47,795 bases of DNA from Lyngbya sp. CCAP 1446/10 (GCF_026130175.1 NZ_JAIGNI010000045.1:1-47795); one strand, 5' to 3'; positions 33,680 to 42,483 are shown, counted from the stretch's first letter. Notes: generated by a model from the letters alone, not told the origin. A program made the numbers and translations.

Positions 33680-34345
33680 ATGGCAATTATTTACGGACTG
33701 CATCCAGTTGCACCCCAAAAAGACAGAATCGAGAAGATTGCAAAAGCTCTCAAAGATGGGGCAGTGATGCTTTATCCCACAGATACAGTTTACGCGATCG
33801 GCTGCGATCTAAACTCCAAGTCTGCCGTAGAACGAGTCAGGCGGATCAAGCAACTATCCAATGATAAGCCTTTAACATTCCTGTGTTCCTCATTGTCAAA
33901 TATCACCGAATATGCTGCCGTCAGCGATCAAGCATACAGAATTATCAAGCGGTTAATCCCCGGGCCCTACACATTTGTGCTACCAGCTACCAAGTTAGTG
34001 CCCAAATTGGTAATGAGTCCAAAACGCAAAACCACCGGTATTCGCGTTCCCGACCACCCACTTTGTTTTACACTTGTGGAAGCTTTGGGCAATCCGATTA
34101 TTTCCACATCTGCTCATATTACCACTGATGATGAAGGTGCAGCACCCGTGCCGTCTGAACAAGAAGAAAGCTTTGGCAAAGCTGAATTATTTGACTCTTT
34201 TTTAAAGTTAGTAGATATCATTGTCGATGATGATTCCGATCCGGGATATCAAGTTTCTACCATTCTTGATTTGACAGAAAGCGAGCCGATTGTGGTTCGT
34301 CGCGGTTTGGGATGGGAAGCCGCCGCTGCTTGGGAACAAGATTAA
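33680..34345 (+). CDS. YciO/YrdC/Sua5 family protein (threonylcarbamoyl-AMP synthase-like)
   Basis: 221 residues. The Sua5/YrdC core is visible: LYPTDTVYAIGCDL, KQLSNDKPLTFLC, IPGPYTFVLPAT, TTGIRVPDHP and NPIISTSAH. YrdC and Sua5 make threonylcarbamoyl-AMP for the t6A modification of tRNA. The KPLTFLC and the acidic C-terminus are more like the YciO branch, whose reaction is less certain. It diverges from larC with a 75-base gap. Confidence 0.88.
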   Translation: MAIIYGLHPVAPQKDRIEKIAKALKDGAVMLYPTDTVYAIGCDLNSKSAVERVRRIKQLSNDKPLTFLCSSLSNITEYAAVSDQAYRIIKRLIPGPYTFVLPATKLVPKLVMSPKRKTTGIRVPDHPLCFTLVEALGNPIISTSAHITTDDEGAAPVPSEQEESFGKAELFDSFLKLVDIIVDDDSDPGYQVSTILDLTESEPIVVRRGLGWEAAAAWEQD

Positions 34346-34374
34346 AATTTGTAGGCTATTGCGATAAACTGTAG

Positions 34375-34600
34375 GGACACAACAATGTTCATTCATGTCA
34401 ACAATTGCCTCAAACCTTTGTATCTCTGGTTAGTATCCAAGTCTAGATCCCCCTAAATCCCCCTTAAAAAGGGGGACTTTGAGAATACTCTTGTCCCCCC
34501 ATTCTTAAGGGGGGCTAGGGGGGATCTGGCCTCGGCGGTAAACAGAAGTTTATGAGTACGTTCGCAGCTAAATTGGACACAAATGAACATTGTTGTGTCC
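34375..34600. repeat. 226-bp MITE-like element with 19-bp perfect terminal inverted repeats
   Basis: GGACACAACAATGTTCATT (34375-34393) and its exact complement (34582-34600) form the ends. Inside, at 34445-34526, is a second imperfect palindrome, AGATCCCCCTAAATCCCCC with a matching GGGGGGATCT. No open frame. No clear target duplication was found, so mobility is only inferred. Confidence 0.65.
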
Positions 34601-34655
34601 TCTATTTTCCACGATGATCTGTCAGAATCGCAAACAACAAACCTGCGGACAAAAC

Positions 34656-34940
34656 CTAAGCCTCTACCTTAACTCCTTTCCAAAAAGCAATATATCCTGC
34701 AATATTTTTAGCAGCATCTTTTGGAGTAGGATAGTACCAAGCAGCATCCTTATTAACTTGTCCGCCAACTTCAACACTGTAATAACTAGCAACACCTTTC
34801 CAACCGCAAGTAGTGTGAGTGCTGCTGTCCTTGAAATACTCGCGGTTGATTGCATCCGCCGGGAAATAATAGTTATTGTCTACCATTTCGCACTTGTCGC
34901 TCTCGGCCAAAACGGCACCATTCCAAATTGCTTTCGGCAT
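34656..34940 (-). CDS. DUF427 family protein
   Basis: 94 residues covering one complete DUF427 domain: KAIWNGAVLAESD at the start, then NYYFPADAI, STHTTCGWKGVASYYSV and NIAGYIAFWKGV at the end. The fold is a small beta barrel and members are widespread, but no reaction is assigned. It is transcribed away from recQ, with 97 bases between the starts. Confidence 0.9.
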   Translation of the reverse strand: MPKAIWNGAVLAESDKCEMVDNNYYFPADAINREYFKDSSTHTTCGWKGVASYYSVEVGGQVNKDAAWYYPTPKDAAKNIAGYIAFWKGVKVEA

Positions 34941-35037
34941 CGGTTTCTCTGCTTAAATTGAGATTCTCAAATATTGTAACTGTATTTGTGCTCAAAAGAC
35001 CTAGAATAGGGTAGAAGTCAACAACCAACTACTGCAA

Positions 35038-37224
35038 ATGTCAGGGTCGAATCCGCCAACATCTCTCGCGCCCTCATCCCTCGAACAATCCCTCAAACAT
35101 TTCTTTGGCTATGACTCTTTCCGCCCGGGGCAGCGGGAAATTGTCGAAGCTGCTTTACAACAACGGGATATGATGATTGTCATGCCGACTGGCGGTGGCA
35201 AGTCTTTGTGCTTTCAATTACCGGCGCTGTTGAAACCGGGATTGACGGTGGTGGTTTCGCCGCTGATTGCTCTAATGCAAGACCAGGTGGAAGCTTTGCA
35301 GGATAATGGCATTGGGGCGACTTTTCTCAACAGCACTTTGAGCGCGATGGAAACCCGATCGCGCGAAACAGCAATTCTCGAAGGTAAAATTAAACTGCTG
35401 TACGTTGCGCCCGAACGCTTACTGGGTGAGAGATTTTTACCGTTTTTAGATATAGTAGCTTCTAAGTTAGGAATTTCGGCATTTGCGATCGACGAAGCCC
35501 ACTGCGTTTCGGAATGGGGACACGACTTTCGACCAGAATACAGACAAATGGAGCGAGTGCGCGATCGATATCCCGACATACCAATTATGGGACTAACCGC
35601 CACCGCCACCGAGCGCGTCCGCCAAGACATCATCCAGCAGTTAACCCTGCGAAATCCCTACATCCACGTCGCCAGCTTCAACCGGCCAAATTTATACTAC
35701 GAAGTCCGCCCCAAAACCAAGCACAGTTTTGCCGAAGTTGTGCAAATCATCCAAAAAAAAGGCGGTTCAGGAATCATTTACTGTCTCAGCCGCAAAAAAG
35801 TTGACGAAGTTGCCTACAAATTGCAGCAAAGCGGCATCCAAGCCCTACCATACCATGCCGGAATGAACGATGTAGATCGATCGACGAATCAAACCCGATT
35901 CATCCGCGACGACGTACAAGTAATGGTAGCAACAGTCGCCTTCGGCATGGGAATCAACAAACCAGACGTGCGATTTGTAATTCACCACGACTTACCCAAA
36001 AACCTAGAAGGATACTATCAAGAATCAGGTCGCGCCGGCAGAGACAACGAACCATCTCACTGCACCTTATTTTTCGGATTCGGCGATGTCAAAACCATCG
36101 AATACATCATCGAACAAAAACCCGACGAACAAGAACAAAGAATAGCCCGCCAACAATTACGGCGAGTAATCAACTATGCAGAATCCAGCGATTGCCGCCG
36201 CACAGTCCAGTTAAGTTATTTCGGCGATTCATTTCCCGGAAATTGCGGAAATTGCGACAACTGTTGCAACAAAAAACCAGTAGAAGACTGGACACTTGAA
36301 GCCATGAAATTTCTTTCCTGCATCGCCAGATGCCAAGAAAAATTCGGCATGAATCATATTATTGACGTGCTACGCGGCTCAAAAAATCAAAAAATATTGC
36401 AATACCAGCACAACCAACTTTCTACTTACGGCATTGGCAAAGATAGAAGTCCAGACGAGTGGAAAAGGTTAAGTCGTTCGCTGATAAATCAAGGCTTCTT
36501 AGACGAAAAAACAGACGGCTTTCCCATTTTGAAACTCAACGAAAAAAGTTGGGAAATCATGAAACGCCAGCGCACAGTTGAAATCGCCATCGAAGCGCCG
36601 CGGGAAGTACAGGGAAGAGTGCGGTCTTTAGCCGTAGAAGTAGAAGGCTTATTTTCCATATTACGAAGTCTCCGCAAACAAATTGCCGACGAACAATTTG
36701 TGCCACCTTACGTAGTTTTTGCTGATAGAAGCTTGCGAGACATGGCAGAAAAACGTCCGCAAACTCTCACCGAATTCGAGGAAGTTTACGGCGTTGGCAG
36801 CAACAAGCGCGATAAGTACGGCAAAGTTTTCTTAGAAGCAATTCGTACTTTTTGCAAAGAACAAGGATTGCCAACTAGCCCTGTATCTCCTGATGTCGTT
36901 AATCTAGCAAATTCTCCATCTTATTCCCAGATGCAAACCTGGGAATTATACCGAAAAGGTTTGACAGTTCAAGCCATAGCAAATGCGCGGGGGATGAGTC
37001 CTAATACTATTTCTGGGCATTTGGTAGAATTGATGGATATGGGCCGGGAAGTTGATATAAATTTGTTGGTGGAATCGGAAAGCCAGCAGGCTATCGTCAA
37101 CGCAATTGAAGTTATTGGAGATGAAAGATTGAGAGCAATTTATGAGTTTTTGCAAGAACGTTATACGTTTGATGAGATTAAGTTTGTCCGCGCTTGGTGG
37201 CGGCAAAATTATGTTAGTTTTTAA
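35038..37224 (+). CDS. recQ: ATP-dependent DNA helicase RecQ
   Basis: 728 residues. Motifs: Q-motif FGYDSFRPGQ, Walker A MPTGGGKS (49-56), DEAH box (152-155), SAT-like GLTATAT, and motif VI QESGRAGRD. A zinc-binding Cys cluster (CGNCDNCC) leads into the winged-helix RQC region, then an HRDC domain (about 535-610, with VFADRSLRDMA). The C-terminal 90 residues contain a helix-turn-helix-like stretch GLTVQAIANARGMSPNTISGH, quoted as GLTVQAIANARGM and MSPNTISGH. It unwinds forked and recombined DNA during repair. The start ATG fits the usual N-terminus. Confidence 0.95.
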   Translation: MSGSNPPTSLAPSSLEQSLKHFFGYDSFRPGQREIVEAALQQRDMMIVMPTGGGKSLCFQLPALLKPGLTVVVSPLIALMQDQVEALQDNGIGATFLNSTLSAMETRSRETAILEGKIKLLYVAPERLLGERFLPFLDIVASKLGISAFAIDEAHCVSEWGHDFRPEYRQMERVRDRYPDIPIMGLTATATERVRQDIIQQLTLRNPYIHVASFNRPNLYYEVRPKTKHSFAEVVQIIQKKGGSGIIYCLSRKKVDEVAYKLQQSGIQALPYHAGMNDVDRSTNQTRFIRDDVQVMVATVAFGMGINKPDVRFVIHHDLPKNLEGYYQESGRAGRDNEPSHCTLFFGFGDVKTIEYIIEQKPDEQEQRIARQQLRRVINYAESSDCRRTVQLSYFGDSFPGNCGNCDNCCNKKPVEDWTLEAMKFLSCIARCQEKFGMNHIIDVLRGSKNQKILQYQHNQLSTYGIGKDRSPDEWKRLSRSLINQGFLDEKTDGFPILKLNEKSWEIMKRQRTVEIAIEAPREVQGRVRSLAVEVEGLFSILRSLRKQIADEQFVPPYVVFADRSLRDMAEKRPQTLTEFEEVYGVGSNKRDKYGKVFLEAIRTFCKEQGLPTSPVSPDVVNLANSPSYSQMQTWELYRKGLTVQAIANARGMSPNTISGHLVELMDMGREVDINLLVESESQQAIVNAIEVIGDERLRAIYEFLQERYTFDEIKFVRAWWRQNYVSF

Positions 37225-37284
37225 CCGCAGATGTCAGCGGATAAACGCTGATGGACGCAGATTATTGATAGATAGGAAGGGGAA

Positions 37285-38430
37285 ATGAGAATTAAACAAG
37301 TAGCTTTTTGGGATCATGTATTAGAGTGGCGTTTTGAACCCATCTATTTTTCTAATCTTGCATTGCTAGTTGGGGTATCTGGGGTTGGCAAAACTCAAAT
37401 ACTTAAAGGAATTTTGCGTTTAAAAGAGATAGCGAATGGTGCTTCGTCAAACGGTTTAGCGTGGGATATCACATTTTCGACAATCAACGATGTGGAGTAC
37501 CAATGGCAAGGCGAGTTTGAAACAAAAAAAGTTCCTGTCCTAATTCCAGATGAGGAAGACGAAGCCAGTAACTTTAGGATTCTTCGCGAGCATTTATCTA
37601 GAAATGGGGATACAATTATCGAAAGAAACTCTACCGAAATCAAGTTTAAAGGAAAGACAACGCCAAAATTATCACCGTTTCAAAGCGCAGTGCAAATTTT
37701 AAATCAAGAAGAAGATATCTTCCCTGTTCAGCAGGGTTTTAATAAAGTTATTTACAGTGATAACTATAGCTCTTTCAATGGAGGATTAGCGATACATCAC
37801 AGGTTAATGTCAATATTTACATCAAGTAAAGTTTCATTAAAAATTAACATTTCATTGGATAGTATTAAAGGAAGTAATTTACCAATACTTCTAAAAATGG
37901 CTTTAATAGCCACCGATTATCCAGATGTGTTTGATAACATTAAACGCATATTTAGAGAGGTATTTCCTCAAGTTGAAGATGTTAAAATAGAAGCAGTAAA
38001 AGAAAATGATAGTCTATCATTTTCAGGTTATCCCGTGAAAATCAGAGAAAAAGGTGTCAATAATTGGATTTCTCAAAATAACATTTCCTCTGGAATGCTG
38101 AAAACGCTAATTCTGATTAGCGAAATCTACTTGTCGCCAGAAGGAACTGTAATTCTGATAGATGAATTTGAAAATGCTTTAGGGATTAACTGTATCGATT
38201 TTGTTACCGATTTGCTCATGGAAAATAGAAATATTCAATTTATCCTCACCAGTCATCACCCGTACATTATCAATAATATCAGCATGGAATACTGGAAAAT
38301 AGTAACCCGCACAGGAGGCGTTGTCACCGTCAAGGATGCGAAAGATTTGAACTTGGGAAAATCTAGGCATCAGGCGTTTACGCAACTGATTAATCTTGAA
38401 GAATATAGCGAAGGAATCTTTGTTGAATGA
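37285..38430 (+). CDS. AAA/ABC-type ATPase, first gene of a two-gene putative defence module
   Basis: 381 residues. Walker A LVGVSGVGKTQ (28-38), an ABC-like signature region NNISSGMLKT (265-274), Walker B TVILIDEFENALG (288-300) and an H-loop TSHHPYIINN (322-331) place it with SMC/OLD-like AAA ATPases. The middle (about 60-250) is the insert that usually forms the coiled-coil or clamp region. GGAAGGGG lies just upstream of the ATG. The stop overlaps the start of the next gene by four bases, which points to translational coupling. A- and T-rich composition, few HIP1 sites. A role in anti-phage defence or repair is inferred. Confidence 0.85.
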   Translation: MRIKQVAFWDHVLEWRFEPIYFSNLALLVGVSGVGKTQILKGILRLKEIANGASSNGLAWDITFSTINDVEYQWQGEFETKKVPVLIPDEEDEASNFRILREHLSRNGDTIIERNSTEIKFKGKTTPKLSPFQSAVQILNQEEDIFPVQQGFNKVIYSDNYSSFNGGLAIHHRLMSIFTSSKVSLKINISLDSIKGSNLPILLKMALIATDYPDVFDNIKRIFREVFPQVEDVKIEAVKENDSLSFSGYPVKIREKGVNNWISQNNISSGMLKTLILISEIYLSPEGTVILIDEFENALGINCIDFVTDLLMENRNIQFILTSHHPYIINNISMEYWKIVTRTGGVVTVKDAKDLNLGKSRHQAFTQLINLEEYSEGIFVE

Positions 38431-39125
38431 ATCTATATTTTTTAGTCGAAGGGATGCAATCGGAGAGAAAAGTTTATCCAGCTTGGTTAAGTCATCTATT
38501 GCCTGAATTCACACAAGTTCAGAGTTACGATGAGGTGAAAGACAAAAATTATTACCTGATTAGTGGCGAAGGATATCCATCATTATATGATTTCATTCCT
38601 CCTTCGATTGAGGAAATCAATTTAAGCGGAAAATACAACTATTTTGTAGTATGCCTTGATGCCGAGGAAAATACTGTTGCGGAACGACACGCAGAAATTT
38701 ATGATTTTTTCAATCAGGAAAAACTAGAATTAAAAAATGCAGAACTTGTGCTAATTGTTCAGAATCGCTGCTTGGAAACTTGGCTGCTGGGCAATCGCAA
38801 TATTTATGCAACACATTCTCAAAAGTTAATACATCCTAAAACCAAACTTTTATTAGATTATACTAAATATTATAATGTTTCAGTTGACTGTCCTGAAAAA
38901 ATGGGAAAATATTTAGATTTTAATACCCATGCTCAGTTTCATGGAGCTTATTTGAAAGTGTTATTTGAAGCTAAAAACACCACATATTCTAAAAAAAGAC
39001 CTGGAGATGTGCTAAAGCCATTTTATTTGGAACAGCTATTGAAAAGAATTGAAGAGAAGCCAGGGCAATTGACTACTTTTCGTGATTTTGTCGATTTTTG
39101 CAATATAGTTAAATCCAGATTGTAA
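38427..39125 (+). CDS. TOPRIM-like nuclease candidate, second gene of the module
   Basis: 232 residues. LYFLVEGMQSERKVYP at the N-terminus (Glu8) and FVVCLDAEENTVAERH (Asp78, Glu80) resemble the Glu and DxD/DxE sites of TOPRIM domains such as those of DUF4276, DUF4435 or OLD nucleases. RCLETWLLGN in the middle is also like DUF4276-type proteins. No signal peptide or membrane segment. Translationally coupled to the ATPase gene (ATGA overlap). It would be the effector nuclease if the pair works like OLD, PARIS or Gabija systems, but the exact family was not identified. Confidence 0.65.
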   Translation: MNLYFLVEGMQSERKVYPAWLSHLLPEFTQVQSYDEVKDKNYYLISGEGYPSLYDFIPPSIEEINLSGKYNYFVVCLDAEENTVAERHAEIYDFFNQEKLELKNAELVLIVQNRCLETWLLGNRNIYATHSQKLIHPKTKLLLDYTKYYNVSVDCPEKMGKYLDFNTHAQFHGAYLKVLFEAKNTTYSKKRPGDVLKPFYLEQLLKRIEEKPGQLTTFRDFVDFCNIVKSRL

Positions 39126-39435
39126 GATTAAACGGCAACAATTACAGGACTTAGGCAGAACCTCTATATGTAGAACTCAATATAATCTAAATCCTCAATT
39201 TTGCTCAGCGCCGACGCAAAACCGGGTTTTTTACTAAAATGTCACGCGATCGCACCGATCGCCCACAAACCCCTTGCTAGTCGATCGAGCGATCGCCCTC
39301 TCTTGACTATCAAACAATACATCTTCAGGATATTGACAAACTTTATAAAATGTGTATTTAACTCTCAAATTTTTGTGAAACTAGCTATTTGCCGATCGCC
39401 ATTCAATCAGGTAGAGTTGTACAGTCCAGACTATA
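39126..39435. other. Intergenic region, 310 bp, with one repeat core
   Basis: Holds a short copy of the AAACCGGGTTTTTT repeat core (39219-39232) and several HIP1-like sites. A 83-codon open frame here has no recognisable features. The padR promoter should lie in the last 100 bases. Confidence 0.4.
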
Positions 39436-39450
39436 ATATCAAAGTGATAT
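39436..39450. promoter_or_regulatory. Perfect 15-bp palindrome at the padR start, candidate PadR operator
   Basis: ATATC-AAAGT-GATAT ends two bases before the padR ATG. PadR-family regulators often bind palindromes in their own promoter; binding here would also block ribosome entry or transcription start. Confidence 0.45.
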
Positions 39451-39452
39451 AA

Positions 39453-39992
39453 ATGCTTGAATTATCAGCCCTTGGTCTGCTACAGCGGGAACCCCTGCAC
39501 GGCTATCGGCTAAAGCAACAACTGGAGCTATTTATGAGCAGTTGCATCAGCGTCAACTACGGAGCGATTTACCCGCTGCTGAAGCGGTTGGAAGAGCGAG
39601 GCGAGATTTCGGTAGTTTCCGAAGTCGCCGGAGACGGCGGCAATCCGCGCAAAATCTACGGCATTACAGCCCAAGGGCGCGATCTCTGGCGACAAAAAAT
39701 GCTCGAACACCATCAAGAAAGCTGGGTCAACAGTCGATCGCGCTTCCAAATCAAATTTTTCTTTTTTGGTGACTTAGAAAGCCCAGAAAGAATCAAGTTG
39801 CTCGAACACCGCTTGAGAGTTTGCTACCTGCGCCAAGACGACCTAGAGGGCCAACAAACTGAACATGACAATCCCGTTGACTCGTATCAAGCAGCATCCT
39901 GGGAAAGGTGTACGGCTACCCTCCAGTTAGAAATCGAGTGGTTGACAGAGCAACTAGCCCAAGAACAACGCGCGATCTCGGCTTGTGCGTGA
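39453..39992 (+). CDS. PadR-family transcriptional regulator
   Basis: 179 residues. The N-terminal winged helix-turn-helix is clear: ALGLLQREPLHGYRLKQQL, then YGAIYPLLKRLEERGEI and the wing KIYGITAQGRDLW. The C-terminal helices (PadR C-terminal domain) end with LEIEWLTEQLAQEQ and mediate dimerisation. PadR proteins are ligand-responsive repressors, often of efflux pumps, and an RND adaptor and pump follow on the same strand after 455 bases. It likely represses itself and perhaps the pump. Confidence 0.92.
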   Translation: MLELSALGLLQREPLHGYRLKQQLELFMSSCISVNYGAIYPLLKRLEERGEISVVSEVAGDGGNPRKIYGITAQGRDLWRQKMLEHHQESWVNSRSRFQIKFFFFGDLESPERIKLLEHRLRVCYLRQDDLEGQQTEHDNPVDSYQAASWERCTATLQLEIEWLTEQLAQEQRAISACA

Positions 39993-40447
39993 CTGACTCC
40001 CCAACCTCCCCTGAATCCGGCGACTCAAGTGAGAAAATCCCTCCCACTCACCCACTCAAGTGAGTCATAAGGAGGATGTCTAATCTCAGTGGCACATCAT
40101 AACTTTTGAGAGATAACAAACAACTTTCCTAAAAATAATCGCGGCCCGGCTTGGCTAACTGCGATCGGACTAAAGCCAAGCACATCCCCCGATTAAAAAG
40201 ACGACTTGTCCTTATTCCATTCTGTTTAAGATGGCTTGTCCTTATTCCCTAAGCTAGGTGGAGCAAAGATGCCGCCAAACTCTAGGTAAGTCAGTTGACA
40301 GTTGACAGTTGACAGTTGACAGTTGACAGCTACCTCTACCTGGAAGCAAGAGGATTGGAGTAATGAATAGTCTTCTTTTAATTTCTCCCTACAAGAGAGG
40401 GGCTTTAAACCAATTCTTTCTGATAAAAAAAATTAGTGGTGTTGATA
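39993..40447. other. Intergenic region, 455 bp, repeats only
   Basis: Contains the inverted repeat ACTCAAGTGAG...CTCAAGTGAGTC (about 40022-40070), a near-duplicate GGCTTGTCCTTATTCC phrase (about 40203 and 40230), and the CAGTTGA heptamer tract. No gene is seen. It must contain the promoter of the RND genes. Confidence 0.5.
40291..40329. repeat. Heptamer tandem repeat, (CAGTTGA)n, about five copies
   Basis: Same family as the TGTCAAC tracts, here on the plus strand, so it again reads CAGTTGA in the sense of the neighbouring genes. Confidence 0.92.
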
Positions 40448-42226
40448 ATGAGTTATCCTAAATCCCCTGAATCCGTCGTTGAAACTGAAGACCAAAAATC
40501 TACTACACCGGAACTGCACCCAATCGATGCAGACAGCTATCAACCGCAGGATTTTGAAATTGTTGACGATCGCCCCCTCCCTGTTGCTAAACCGCGATCG
40601 CGCTGGCCCCTAATTGCCGCGCTCGCGATCGGCACAGCAGGCGCAGGTTACGGCTTGTACTCATGGCAATCTAGCCATAATCGCCCACCACAGGCAGCAG
40701 CAAATCAACCCAAAGGCATACCAGTCAAGCTGGCAGCCGTTAAAACCAGCTCAGTCCAAGATGCTTCGGAATTTGTCAGCAGCCTAGAAGCCAAGCGTTC
40801 TGTACAAATCAAACCCCAAACAGAAGGGCTAGTCACGCAGATTTTTGTCAAATCCGGGGACTCGATCGAAACAGGACAAGCCATCGCCCGGATCAAAAGC
40901 GACAGCGCCCAAGCTCAATTAAGACAATCCCAAGCCAGCCTGCTCGCCGCTCGATCACGCTTAGCCGAATTGCAAGCCGGAACCAGGCCAGAAGAAATCG
41001 CCCAAGCTCAAGCCCAGGTAGCCCAAGCCCAAGCCAACCTAGCTCAACTGCGATCGGGCAATCGCCCAGAAGAAGTTGGCCAAGGCCAAGCCCGCGTCGC
41101 CCAAGCCCAAGCCAACCTAGCCGATGCCCAAAGCGGAACTCTGTTAGAAGACATCGCCCAAGCCAGAGCCCAAATAGAGGCAAGCAAAGCCGAAGCACAG
41201 TTAGCCAGCCAGCAGTTGGCCAGATATCAAGCATTGGCAAAAGAAGGCGCAGAGTCACAAAACACCCTCCAGCAATACATCCAAAAACAAACCAGCGCCC
41301 AAGCCAACCTCCGAGAAGCTCAAAGGCGGTTGGATCAGCGCCAAAAAAACAGGCAAACCCAGATCCAGCAGCGCACAGCAGCCTTGCAACAGCAGCAGCA
41401 AGCCTTGCGGCAATTGCAAAACGGTGCGCGCCCAGAAGAAATAGCCAAAGCCGAAGCCGAAGTCGCACAAGCCAAGAGCAAATTAGCCCAGTTAGCCAAC
41501 GGCACTCGCCAAGAGCAGATAGATCAAGCCGAAGCGCAAGTTGCCCAAGCTCAAGCCCAAGTGCGCGGCTTTGAAATACAACTGCAAGAAACTGCTGTCA
41601 CCGCGCCCTTCGCCGGAGTCATCGGCGACATACCTGTGAAAGTGGGTGATTACTTGAAAACAGGTGACCCGATCGCCACTTTGACAGAGAACAAATTGCT
41701 CGACTTGCGGTTATCAATTCCTTTAGAGCGTCAGCCTCAATTACGCTTGGGGCTGCCCGTAGAAATGCTGGATAATCAAGGCAAGGCGATCGCGAGCGGT
41801 CAAATCAGTTTCATCTCCCCAAACGTCAGCGCCAATTCCCAAACAATCTTAGCTAAAGCCACCTTTCCCAATCCCAGCGGCGAACTGCTCAACCTGCAAT
41901 TTGTCAAAGCCAAAGTCATTTGGCAAGAAAAGCCGGGAATTTTAGTTCCCGTCATCGCAGTCACTCGCTTGGGCGGGCAAACGTTTGTCTTCACAGCTCA
42001 AAAACCGGAACAGCCAAAACCTGGAATGCCACCTTTAATCGCGCGGCAAAAGCCAGTGAAATTGGGAACCATTCAGGGAAATAATTATCAAGTTATTGAA
42101 GGTTTGCAAGCCGGAGAAAAAGTGATTGTCGCAGGCATTCTCAACTTGACTGACGGCGCTCCAGTTACTGCTCAAGAGCAAGCTGTTGGGGAAGGGGAAA
42201 AATTACCAGTGGGAGGGAAAAATTAA
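40448..42226 (+). CDS. RND efflux periplasmic adaptor (membrane fusion protein) with an extended helical hairpin
   Basis: 592 residues from the ATG MSYPKSPESV, longer than the usual 370-450 for this family. An N-terminal cytosolic tail is followed by one membrane helix (about 53-73), then half a lipoyl domain (VTQIFVKSGDSIETGQ), a long coiled-coil hairpin (about 150-375) and the second half (TAVTAPFAGVIGDIPVKVGD). The hairpin contains five related units of the type G-x-R-P-E-E-I-A-Q-A-x-A-Q-V. The beta-barrel domain and C-terminus follow (EGLQAGEKVIVAG). It links the inner-membrane pump to an outer-membrane channel. The pump gene lies 257 bases downstream. Confidence 0.9.
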   Translation: MSYPKSPESVVETEDQKSTTPELHPIDADSYQPQDFEIVDDRPLPVAKPRSRWPLIAALAIGTAGAGYGLYSWQSSHNRPPQAAANQPKGIPVKLAAVKTSSVQDASEFVSSLEAKRSVQIKPQTEGLVTQIFVKSGDSIETGQAIARIKSDSAQAQLRQSQASLLAARSRLAELQAGTRPEEIAQAQAQVAQAQANLAQLRSGNRPEEVGQGQARVAQAQANLADAQSGTLLEDIAQARAQIEASKAEAQLASQQLARYQALAKEGAESQNTLQQYIQKQTSAQANLREAQRRLDQRQKNRQTQIQQRTAALQQQQQALRQLQNGARPEEIAKAEAEVAQAKSKLAQLANGTRQEQIDQAEAQVAQAQAQVRGFEIQLQETAVTAPFAGVIGDIPVKVGDYLKTGDPIATLTENKLLDLRLSIPLERQPQLRLGLPVEMLDNQGKAIASGQISFISPNVSANSQTILAKATFPNPSGELLNLQFVKAKVIWQEKPGILVPVIAVTRLGGQTFVFTAQKPEQPKPGMPPLIARQKPVKLGTIQGNNYQVIEGLQAGEKVIVAGILNLTDGAPVTAQEQAVGEGEKLPVGGKN

Positions 42227-42422
42227 TTTCTGCATCAGGATTTACAGAATTTTGAAGATTAATAGGATTGAATTGAAGATGACTAAAATTAATCCTGTTC
42301 ATCCTTTAATCCTTAAATTCCGATCGCTCGTAGGGGCGGGTTTAGCGTAGGATATATGAGATCAGCCCGAAGATGAAGGCAAAACCCGCCCGACCCATTT
42401 AATGTTTATTTGTACCCACCTA

Positions 42423-42477
42423 CTTACCAATTACCAATTACCAATTACCAATTACCAATTACCAATTACCAATTACC
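42423..42477. repeat. Heptamer tandem repeat, (AATTACC)n, about eight copies
   Basis: Ends six bases before the ATG of the RND pump. The same unit in the same sense lies just before the GH57 start (13875-13904 on the minus strand). The rest of 42227-42483 contains a GGGCGGGTTT/AAACCCGCCC palindrome and no gene. Confidence 0.95.
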
Positions 42478-42483
42478 CAAATA

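Noticed and set aside
37285..39125. Assignment of the ATPase/TOPRIM-like pair to PARIS or Gabija by name
   Set aside because: Gene order and motifs are similar, but no helicase (Gabija GajB) is adjacent apart from RecQ and the second protein does not clearly show DUF4435 features; a name would be a guess.
40893..41468. Long minus-strand open frame of 191 codons
   Set aside because: Shadow of the Ala/Gln-rich coiled coil of the RND adaptor on the plus strand.
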